The notes under the pieces: generated by a model
The model's input: the letters and a program-made list of their open reading frames with translations, nothing else
The model's database searches: none
Told to the model about the DNA's origin: nothing
Position numbers and translations under genes: made by a program
Origin: Ancylomarina euxina
Lineage (GTDB): Bacteria > Bacteroidota > Bacteroidia > Bacteroidales > Marinifilaceae
Length of the DNA stretch: 64,000 nucleotides
Direction of reading: 5' to 3'
NCBI RefSeq assembly: GCF_003863355.1
Contig: NZ_QQWG01000012.1
Location: 62,001 to 126,000 of the forward strand
In this document: in pieces, positions 35,903 to 43,422 of the stretch
Numbering within the stretch: the first letter of the stretch is position 1
Layout of the letters: each line of letters begins with the position of its first letter

Positions 35903-36604
35903 TTATTGATTGGCTAAACTTACAATATGACAAGCGACTACTCCTGCAGTTTCTGCTCTCAATCGGCTTGTGCCTAAAGTAATTTCTTTGAATCCATTCG
36001 CTCGAGCCAACTCTACCTCCTGAGGACTGAAATCTCCTTCTGGTCCAATAAGAATTAGAGCATTTTGCTTAGCAGTACAGAGATGTTTGAAATGTGTTTT
36101 TTCTCCTTCATAGCAATGGGCAATATACTTTTCACCATCAAAAGGTGCACTTACTAAATCTTTGAACTTGGTTAGTTCATTCAATTTTGGATGATAGGCT
36201 TTTAAGGATTGTTTGACAGCTGAAGTAATCACCTTAAAAAGACGTTCTGTTTTCACCACTTTTCGCTCTGAAAACTGACATAAAAGTGGTGTAAATTCGT
36301 CAATACCAATCTCCGTACATTTTTCCATATACCATTCGGTACGTTCGATGTTTTTAGTAGGAGCCGCTGCAATATGTAGTTTGTAATCTAGCTTCTCAAA
36401 TTCTGCTTGGGTCTCAATGCACTCAACCGTGCATCTTTTAGGATGTGCGTCTATAATTTTAGCAGTAAAGAGATTTCCTTTTCCATCAATTAGATGAATT
36501 TGATCGTCTACTTTTAATCGAAGAACTTTTGCACAATGCTTTGATTCATCTTCGTTTAATTGATAAAATTTATCTTCTATATCGGGGGTGTAAAATAAGT
36601 TCAT
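35903..36604 (-). CDS. rsmE: 16S rRNA m3U1498 methyltransferase RsmE
   Basis: A 233-residue SPOUT methyltransferase that methylates U1498 of 16S rRNA. The N-terminal PUA-like part includes HCAKVLRLKVDDQIHLIDGKG. The C-terminal knot has LIGPEGDFSPQEVELA and ITLGTSRLRAETAGV. The length is normal. It could be co-transcribed with the DUF4159 gene. Confidence 0.94.
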   Translation of the reverse strand: MNLFYTPDIEDKFYQLNEDESKHCAKVLRLKVDDQIHLIDGKGNLFTAKIIDAHPKRCTVECIETQAEFEKLDYKLHIAAAPTKNIERTEWYMEKCTEIGIDEFTPLLCQFSERKVVKTERLFKVITSAVKQSLKAYHPKLNELTKFKDLVSAPFDGEKYIAHCYEGEKTHFKHLCTAKQNALILIGPEGDFSPQEVELARANGFKEITLGTSRLRAETAGVVACHIVSLANQ

Positions 36605-36683
36605 TAGTTAATTTTTAATTTATGAATTCAATTGATTTAAATCTAAAATCATAATTCTGCAATCTTAAATTATTGCTTTTGGT

Positions 36684-36830
36684 TTATTCGGTTTTTAATT
36701 GTTTTGACGAGCTTGCAAAGATAGCAGTTAACTCATTTGCTCCTTGCTTAAGAGTTTTTATTCTCGGGTCAATTTTGATAATTTCAATAGCGAATTTCTT
36801 TGTCCTGTTTAGTAGATCTTTCGAATTCAT
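36684..36830 (-). pseudogene. Internally deleted four-helix-bundle (S23/IVP-like) gene
   Basis: A 48-codon minus-strand ORF. Its first half, MNSKDLLNRTKKFAIEIIKI, looks like helix 1 of the four-helix-bundle family first found in 23S rRNA intervening sequences. The second half, ANELTAIFASSSKQLK, looks like the family's C-terminal end (ELTAIFVASxK). The roughly 70 residues between are missing. This is a comparison from memory, not an alignment. The gene is therefore probably non-functional. It explains most of the 298-bp gap upstream of rsmE. Confidence 0.6.
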
Positions 36831-36902
36831 CGTTCATTTATGATTTAAAATTCATGATTTATGATTGTGTTTAATCATAAATTTCAAATCATCACTCTTA
36901 AA

Positions 36903-38096
36903 TTAAAAGAAGACGGGTTGGTATATCGCTGCAAAAATAAAACTAAGTACCGATATAATTAAACCAAACATGAAAATAGTATAAGATATTCGAAGTAAAT
37001 TATATTTTTTACCCAATACCATTCCCAAATAGTATTGATCTTTGATTAAACTATCGTATAAATCATCGTAATCTAGCATTAAACCTTTTAATGCTTTAGA
37101 ATAATCTTCAACCTGCATTTTGTGAAAGTTTCCAAAAAATAGAAGATTAACTTTTTTCTTTTCAACATCTTCTTGTGAGAATGTTCCTGATGTGACATTG
37201 GGTCTTGTGGCTAGCACAGAGTAAATAATTGTAATTAAACTGACCGTTAAGAGAATCAGGCATGGAATAATAAAATGAGGAACTTCCATAATATTCTTAA
37301 AAATAAAGAAGATTGCTGAAATGATGATTGAATTCACCGAGATCATCAAATTTGCTTTTGAATCGGCAATAGAACTCAGGTTTATCTGATTACGTGAAGT
37401 AACCTTAAACATGGTTTCAATTCCCCGTTGAGGCATCTTCAATTTTAGATTCTGATTCTCAAGTTTAATAAGCTTGTCGTTAAGCTTTTGAATCTCTTTA
37501 TTCTGATATGAGTTAACCTTCTCAGTGACTTTCTGAATATTAAGTTCTTTCTTTTTGGCTAATACCTTTTTTCCATAATCCGTTCGGTATGTGTGTCTTT
37601 TTAAGAAGTTTAAAGTTTCTTCCCAATACGATTTTGTAGAAAATTCATGGTTGATAAGAGCAGATCTTTCTTCTCGTAATTTATCTGAAGATTTCATGAA
37701 ATTTTTTGATGCTAAATGGTGAAGGTCAGCATCACAAAGCACCATGGAGATAGGACAATCACATGTTGTGTAAGGTATTTTTGTATTCTGGATTGCATAA
37801 ATTATTATTGCAATTTTTTCAGATGGATAATCATGTTCCTTCAGAAAATTTTCTGCAATTTGAGCACTAATGATCTCATGTTTAATGAACCCCCTAAAAT
37901 AGCCTGTATCATGAAACCAAGCAGCCAAGACAACAATCTCCAAGTCTTCTTCAGAAAACTCCAGCATGCCTGCAATTTTTGTTGCTTGCTTCACCACGTT
38001 TTCAGTATGTTCTATGTTATGGTAGGTATAAATTGGTTTGTGATTCTTTTCAAAAAAATCAATCACGAATGCTTTTGCTTGTTCTGTAATAGACAT
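36903..38096 (-). CDS. HD phosphohydrolase fused to PycTM-like (Pycsar effector) domain
   Basis: A 397-residue protein. The N-terminal HD domain has H26/H30 in TYHNIEH, H62-D63 in WFHDTGYF, HEIISA, and D122/D124 in CDADLHH. A charged coiled-coil stretch follows (about 185-235). The C-terminus has RGIETMFKVTSRNQINLSSIADSK-type sequence then paired helices and a further late helix, like the Pycsar effector PycTM family. The ATG at 38096 is chosen; the open frame upstream to 38249 looks like spacer. No cyclase gene is adjacent. The role may be nucleotide hydrolysis or sensing at the membrane. Confidence 0.8.
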   Translation of the reverse strand: MSITEQAKAFVIDFFEKNHKPIYTYHNIEHTENVVKQATKIAGMLEFSEEDLEIVVLAAWFHDTGYFRGFIKHEIISAQIAENFLKEHDYPSEKIAIIIYAIQNTKIPYTTCDCPISMVLCDADLHHLASKNFMKSSDKLREERSALINHEFSTKSYWEETLNFLKRHTYRTDYGKKVLAKKKELNIQKVTEKVNSYQNKEIQKLNDKLIKLENQNLKLKMPQRGIETMFKVTSRNQINLSSIADSKANLMISVNSIIISAIFFIFKNIMEVPHFIIPCLILLTVSLITIIYSVLATRPNVTSGTFSQEDVEKKKVNLLFFGNFHKMQVEDYSKALKGLMLDYDDLYDSLIKDQYYLGMVLGKKYNLLRISYTIFMFGLIISVLSFIFAAIYQPVFF

Positions 38097-38186
38097 ACGT
38101 TTGTGTATTGAGTTCAAAAAAATACAGGTGACTAAAGATAGTAATAATCTTATTGCCTTTGAAAATAGAGCTTGTTTGTCGTTAAA

Positions 38187-38438
38187 ATGAATATCGTTTT
38201 TGATGAGGATACTGATTTTTCTTATTACCAATTGACTAAAAAAAAGCAAAAGTTAAGCTTTGTTTTATTGGTTTTGATTGGGATAATGCTTGGGTTTTGT
38301 TTATTTTTATCGGTGAAAACTATATTCAATTATGCTCTGTTTAAAGAAAGTCAACCTATTGATATTATTAGCCTTAAATGTGGCTTTTTCAGCTTGTTCA
38401 AAGAGCAAAAAAAACAAACAAACCTGCTTTCTGTCTGA
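38187..38438 (+). CDS. Possible small membrane protein overlapping the next gene
   Basis: An 83-codon frame from an ATG, with a lysine-rich stretch then one clear hydrophobic helix, LSFVLLVLIGIMLGFCLFL. It overlaps the start of the SdiA-regulated lipoprotein gene by 107 nt in another frame. The first 50 residues look protein-like; the last 30 lie in the overlap and are less so. It may be real or chance. I give it low confidence. Confidence 0.3.
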   Translation: MNIVFDEDTDFSYYQLTKKKQKLSFVLLVLIGIMLGFCLFLSVKTIFNYALFKESQPIDIISLKCGFFSLFKEQKKQTNLLSV

Positions 38439-39279
38439 ACATTATTCTCACTTTCCCTATGCCATTAATCAGCCTGCCTATACTTATATTTTGGATAATA
38501 CATTACATGAGATATCAGGCTTAAGCTATGTAAAAGAAAATAAGTTGCTCTGTGTGAATGATGAACAAGGTTATGTTTTCGAATATGATACACAGCAAAA
38601 GAAAATTTCCCGAAGAATTAAGTTTGCAAAGAAAGGCGATTTCGAAGGTGTTGAATGGGTAGGGAATGATTGTGTTGTTTTACGTAGTGATGGTAGACTG
38701 TACTTTCTTGGAGATATTGATAATATCGTAAGTGAATCGAAAAAAGTGAAAACCGGCTTGGGTCCTAAAAATAATACTGAGGGCTTAGCATATGATATAT
38801 CTACTCATTCTCTTTTAATTGCTTGTAAGGGGCTTGCTTATCCTGATTCAACTTATCCTGATAAAAGAGCGATTTATCGCTATTCAATAGCAGATAGTAA
38901 GTTAATTCAAAAGCCTATTATTCTGATTGATCAAGGAGAGTTAGAGATTATTTTAAACTTGGATGCTAATACCAAATTTTCCAATAAGTTACTTAAAGGG
39001 CTAGCGCCTTCAAAAGGGAATTTGATCTTTCAGCCATCAGGCCTTGCGATTCACCCAATTAGCAAAAATATTTATGTGATTGGATCCGTAGGTAAACTTC
39101 TTTTAGTATTGAGCCCACAAGGTGAGTTGTTAGCCGTAAATAAATTGAAAAGTAAGATTTTTATGCAGCCCGAAGGTATCTGTTTTGCTCCAGATGGAAC
39201 TCTATTTGTTTCAACTGAAGGCAAGCTAAGTCAAGCTAAGATCTACCAGTTTAAGTATAAGCCGATCCTGAATGATTAA
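38332..39279 (+). CDS. SdiA-regulated-like lipoprotein
   Basis: A 315-residue lipoprotein (lipobox AFSAC at C21). The beta-propeller-like repeats LHEISGLSYVKENKLLCVNDE, GDFEGVEWVGN and NTEGLAYDISTHSLLIACKG match the SdiA-regulated domain family, a six-bladed propeller of unknown substrate. QPSGLAIHPISKNIYVIGS continues the pattern. The following giant gene starts 36 nt later on the same strand and is likely co-transcribed. Confidence 0.78.
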   Translation: MLCLKKVNLLILLALNVAFSACSKSKKNKQTCFLSEHYSHFPYAINQPAYTYILDNTLHEISGLSYVKENKLLCVNDEQGYVFEYDTQQKKISRRIKFAKKGDFEGVEWVGNDCVVLRSDGRLYFLGDIDNIVSESKKVKTGLGPKNNTEGLAYDISTHSLLIACKGLAYPDSTYPDKRAIYRYSIADSKLIQKPIILIDQGELEIILNLDANTKFSNKLLKGLAPSKGNLIFQPSGLAIHPISKNIYVIGSVGKLLLVLSPQGELLAVNKLKSKIFMQPEGICFAPDGTLFVSTEGKLSQAKIYQFKYKPILND

Positions 39280-39314
39280 TTGTTAAGCGTACTAACCTTT
39301 GTTTTTTTAATTTG

Positions 39315-42300
39315 ATGACAAAATATCTACTGTATCTATTGCTATCATTGGTTTCCTTAAACTTGTTTGGGAGCTCAGGGGTACTTGTGGTTGATAGTAC
39401 ACAGCTGAATCATAGCATTTTTTTTATTGGTGATATGGGTGAGGCTCCCTTGGTTGATGCCAATATGCAAATGCTAAAAAATCAGTTGAATTGTTCTGGT
39501 GAAAAGGGGACTCTCGTTGTTTTAGGGAATTCCATTTCGAAGGATAATTTTAAAGATGATACGGATGAAGAGTTTGATGATACGGATTTGAACCAGTTCC
39601 TTAGCTTTGTGAAAGATTTCAAGGGTGAAGTTATCTTTATGCCAGGTGATAAGGAATGGACTTTAAGCCCTAAAAGTGGCTGGGAATCTTTGAAGAACTT
39701 TGAAAATTACGTTGAAGATTTCTTAGATAGAGGAGATGTGTTTTTACCATCAGAAGGTTGTCCAGGTCCAATAGAAATTGAATTGAGTAAGGACATTGTT
39801 CTTTTGATCGTTGATTCACAATGGTGGCTTCACTTAGGGGAAAAGCCTGAGGAAGAATGTGAATTTGAAAGTACGGCTGACTTTTTGATTCAATTAAGTG
39901 ATGTCTTTAAAAGAAATGAAAATAAAAAACTGGTTTTAGCAAGTCATCATCCTCTTTATAGTGGGGGGAATCATGCCGGTTTTTTTCCATTTCCAGGGCC
40001 AGTGGAGTTGTATCGAAAATTTATTGGTACGTCTCAGGATTTTGCTTCACCCTACTACAAGCAAATGCGTCATATGGCTAAGAAAATGATAGGTAAATCA
40101 CCTCATTTAATATCGGTCTCAGCCCATGACAATAGTTTGCAGTTTAAACAAGTAGGCGATGTTTTTCAAGTTGTTTCAGGCTCAGGTAGTCAGGCTGACT
40201 ATGTGAATGAAAAAAAGATGGATTGCGCACTAAGCGAGATTGGTTTTTCTAAATTGAACTTTTATGCTGATGGAAGTGTCTTTCTTGAATTCTGGACAGT
40301 TGGTAAAGAAGGAGAGCAAAAACCAAGGCTGGCTTTCAAGAAATTCCTATATAAACACCAAGCTATTTCCAATGATGAAATAGATAAGCGTCATGATCAA
40401 ATCGATTACTCTGATAGCACAATCACCATAGCAGCAAGCCAGGTTTATCATACCGATAGCAAATTAAAATTGAAACTCTTGGGGAATAATTATCGGAAGG
40501 AGTGGGGGACCCCAATAAATGTGCCGGTATTTGATATCGGAAAGGAAAAAGGCGGCTTGAAGATATTAAAGCGAGGTGGTGGTCAACAAACACGATCATT
40601 AAGATTGGAAGCAAAGGATGGACGTCAGTATGTTTTGCGTTCCGTTGAAAAATATACTGAAAAAGCGATTCCCGAAAGCTTGCAAAAAACGTTTGCAGCA
40701 CAAATTGTGCAAGATGGCATTTCCGAATCTTATCCTTATGCCGCTCTAGCTATTCCTAAAATGGCTAAAGCTGCTGGTGTTTATCACACACATCCTAAAA
40801 TTGTATATGTTCCAGATGACCCACGTTTTGGAATTTATCAGGAAGGTTTTAAAAATGAGCTCTTTTTATTTGAAGAACGACCTTCTGGTGATTGGTCAGA
40901 ATCTGAGCTATTTGGTGGTACAAAGAATATTCTGAGTACGGATAAGCTATTGAAGAAACGCTATAAGAATTCTAAATTGGTGATTGACGAAGAGGCTGTT
41001 TTACGAGCTCGAATCTTTGATCTCTTTCTAAACGACTGGGATAGACACGATGATCAGTGGCGTTGGGCTAGTTTTGAAAAAGGTGACAAGATAATCGCAC
41101 GACCTATTCCTCGAGATAGAGATCAGGTTTTCTTTTATAGTGATGGTAAAATACCTTGGCTAATGCGTCGGAAATGGTTAATCCCAAAATTTCAGGTTTT
41201 TGATTCTATTGTTGAAAATGTTTCAGGACTAGGCTTCAATTCTCGGTATTTTGATCGAAGTTTTTTATCTTCAAGAACAAAAGAGGATTGGGTAAGGATG
41301 GCTTATGATTTGAAAGATAGGTTGAATGATAAGGTGATTGAAGCTGCAGTTTCGGATTTACCTTCTGAAGTCTTTGCAATATCTGGAAATGATCTGATTT
41401 TAAAACTAAAAGCAAGAAGAGAGCAGTTAGCTCAAATGGCTGAAACATTTTATGCTTTTTTGGCAAAAGAGGTTGATGTTGTAGGAACAAATGAAGACGA
41501 ATTGTATAGAGTTAAGTGGAATGATAATGGAGGTTTAAATGTAAAAGTGAACAGTCTTTCGAAAAAAGGGAAAAAGGGGAAATTGATTTTTACCAGAACT
41601 TTTCTTCCAGAAGAAACCAGAGAAGTCCGTTTGTTTGGATTAAAAGGTAAAGATGAGTTTGATATAAGGGGGATAGCACCAAAAAGTGGCGTTAAGTTAA
41701 ATCTTATTGGAGGTAAGGGAAAAGATCGTTTCGTCATAGAGAATACGCGAAGGAATAAGGTGAGTATATATGATAAAGTTAAAACGGATCTTATTAATGC
41801 TTCTTCGTTTAAGAATAAAACATCGAATAATTCACAGCTTAATGTTTACAACAGAAAAGCCTTCAAATATGATATTCTTAGTCCTATAATTAATGCAAAT
41901 TTTGTAAGTGATGATGGTTTGATTTTAGGAGCTGGTTTTAATTATACCTCCCAAGCTTTCAATAAAGACCCCTTTGCATCCCAACACAAATTTTTGGTTA
42001 ATTACGCGTTTAGGTATCCTTCATTTGAAATAAAATACGAAGGAGAAATAAATTCTATTTTCAGGAATATTGACTTTGTTGGTACCGTCGATTATAATTC
42101 TCCAAACTTTCAAGGCTATTACTATGGTTTGGGTAACAAAAGTGAAAATCCACAATCTGATGATAAACGATACAATAGTATTCGTTTCGAAAAAGTCTTA
42201 ATAAATCCACAGGTTCGATTAAAATTTAATAGCCATCATCAAATAAAAATGGGCTTGTTTTTTGAACAATCGAGACTGCAAGAGACTGATAATCGGTTTG

Positions 42301-42923
42301 TGACAGACTTTTCTAACTCGTTGAATGATTTAGACCCGATAGAGGATTTTTCAACAAGGAAATATTATGGAGTAAATATTAATTATATTTGGGATTCCAG
42401 AAACTCAACAGTACTTCCTTCGCGTGGTATTTATTGGCAATTGGGTTATCAAGCATTCAAGGGGTTAGAGCGATATGATCGTGATTTTAATCGATATTCT
42501 TCAGATTTGAGAATGTTTTTTAGTTTTAGTCCACTCGCCAGAACAGTTTTAGCTGTGCGAGTTGGAGGCGCATATAATTCTGACGGATATTCGGTATTTC
42601 AAGCTAATAAGTTGGGGTTAAAATCGAATTTAAGAGGATTCCCTTTAGATCGATTTGCAGGAGATGGAATTGTATATCAAAACACTGATGTTCGGTTTCG
42701 ATTGTCAAAATTTAAATCGTACTTATTAGCAGGTGAATTTGGTCTGTTAGCTTTTAATGATATCGGCAGAGTTTGGCTCTCTGGAGAACATTCAGATACA
42801 TTACATCACGGCTATGGTGGTGGCTTGTGGCTTTCACCTTTTAAGTTGATGATACTTACAGTGAGCTATAGTTGTTCCAAAGAGGATAAAATATTTTCAT
42901 TGGATTTTAAGTATATGTTTTAG
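39315..42923 (+). CDS. Metallophosphoesterase / kinase-like / outer-membrane barrel protein
   Basis: A 1202-residue protein. A signal peptide ends near LFGSS. Residues about 30-340 form a calcineurin-like phosphoesterase domain with FIGDMGEAP, VVLGNS, MPGDKEW, ASHHPLYSGGNH and SAHDNS. The centre, about 400-640, carries DWDRHDDQ (D574-Q581) and PRDRDQ (R600-Q604). These resemble the catalytic and metal loops of CotH/FAM20/HipA-type kinase folds. From about 850 a BamA-like 16-strand barrel begins, ending in FSLDFKYMF. The ATG at 39315 follows an in-frame TTG. Function unknown. Confidence 0.75.
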   Translation: MTKYLLYLLLSLVSLNLFGSSGVLVVDSTQLNHSIFFIGDMGEAPLVDANMQMLKNQLNCSGEKGTLVVLGNSISKDNFKDDTDEEFDDTDLNQFLSFVKDFKGEVIFMPGDKEWTLSPKSGWESLKNFENYVEDFLDRGDVFLPSEGCPGPIEIELSKDIVLLIVDSQWWLHLGEKPEEECEFESTADFLIQLSDVFKRNENKKLVLASHHPLYSGGNHAGFFPFPGPVELYRKFIGTSQDFASPYYKQMRHMAKKMIGKSPHLISVSAHDNSLQFKQVGDVFQVVSGSGSQADYVNEKKMDCALSEIGFSKLNFYADGSVFLEFWTVGKEGEQKPRLAFKKFLYKHQAISNDEIDKRHDQIDYSDSTITIAASQVYHTDSKLKLKLLGNNYRKEWGTPINVPVFDIGKEKGGLKILKRGGGQQTRSLRLEAKDGRQYVLRSVEKYTEKAIPESLQKTFAAQIVQDGISESYPYAALAIPKMAKAAGVYHTHPKIVYVPDDPRFGIYQEGFKNELFLFEERPSGDWSESELFGGTKNILSTDKLLKKRYKNSKLVIDEEAVLRARIFDLFLNDWDRHDDQWRWASFEKGDKIIARPIPRDRDQVFFYSDGKIPWLMRRKWLIPKFQVFDSIVENVSGLGFNSRYFDRSFLSSRTKEDWVRMAYDLKDRLNDKVIEAAVSDLPSEVFAISGNDLILKLKARREQLAQMAETFYAFLAKEVDVVGTNEDELYRVKWNDNGGLNVKVNSLSKKGKKGKLIFTRTFLPEETREVRLFGLKGKDEFDIRGIAPKSGVKLNLIGGKGKDRFVIENTRRNKVSIYDKVKTDLINASSFKNKTSNNSQLNVYNRKAFKYDILSPIINANFVSDDGLILGAGFNYTSQAFNKDPFASQHKFLVNYAFRYPSFEIKYEGEINSIFRNIDFVGTVDYNSPNFQGYYYGLGNKSENPQSDDKRYNSIRFEKVLINPQVRLKFNSHHQIKMGLFFEQSRLQETDNRFVTDFSNSLNDLDPIEDFSTRKYYGVNINYIWDSRNSTVLPSRGIYWQLGYQAFKGLERYDRDFNRYSSDLRMFFSFSPLARTVLAVRVGGAYNSDGYSVFQANKLGLKSNLRGFPLDRFAGDGIVYQNTDVRFRLSKFKSYLLAGEFGLLAFNDIGRVWLSGEHSDTLHHGYGGGLWLSPFKLMILTVSYSCSKEDKIFSLDFKYMF

Positions 42924-42981
42924 TGCGAAAGTAAATAGATTTTGTTGATGTTGACCAGTAGAATATAATGTGAAAGTTAGA

Positions 42982-43362
42982 ATGGTAAAGATAGATAAGT
43001 CAAAATATAAGATCCTTTTGGTGGAGGATGATTTCATAAATGGGAAGATTGTAAAAACTTTGCTCGAAAAAGCAACTTATAGAGTAGAGTGGGTTAAAAA
43101 TGGGAAGGAAGCTTTAGAAGTCTTGATTCCCCACTCAACAGAATATAATTTGATTTTAATGGATATTCAAATGCCAATTATTAATGGGTATGAGGTGAGT
43201 ATCAACTTAAGAGAGATAGGGATTAATGTTCCTATTATATGCATGACGGCTAATGCCTTTTGTGATGAAAAGGGCAAGTCGAAAGAAGCAGGAATGAATG
43301 ACTACATCTCGAAACCTGTGACAAAAGCATCACTGTTTGAGATGGTTGAAAAATATTTATAG
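42982..43362 (+). CDS. Single-domain response regulator
   Basis: A CheY-like receiver of about 126 residues with no output domain. The acidic pair is in LLVEDDFING, the phosphorylated Asp in LILMDIQMP, the Thr in ICMTANAF and the Lys in YISKPV. The sequence is of the type found as a receiver in hybrid histidine kinases. No kinase gene is nearby. An upstream in-frame GTG at 42970 would add four residues. Confidence 0.85.
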   Translation: MVKIDKSKYKILLVEDDFINGKIVKTLLEKATYRVEWVKNGKEALEVLIPHSTEYNLILMDIQMPIINGYEVSINLREIGINVPIICMTANAFCDEKGKSKEAGMNDYISKPVTKASLFEMVEKYL

Positions 43363-43422
43363 ATTAGGAAATTGATCTACTTATTTACGTTTTAAACGTA
43401 TTGAAAATTTAAATAATTGCGG

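Noticed and set aside
38097-38249. Upstream extension of the HD-PycTM protein
   Set aside because: The extra 51 residues are low-complexity, spacer-like and not expected before the HD domain.
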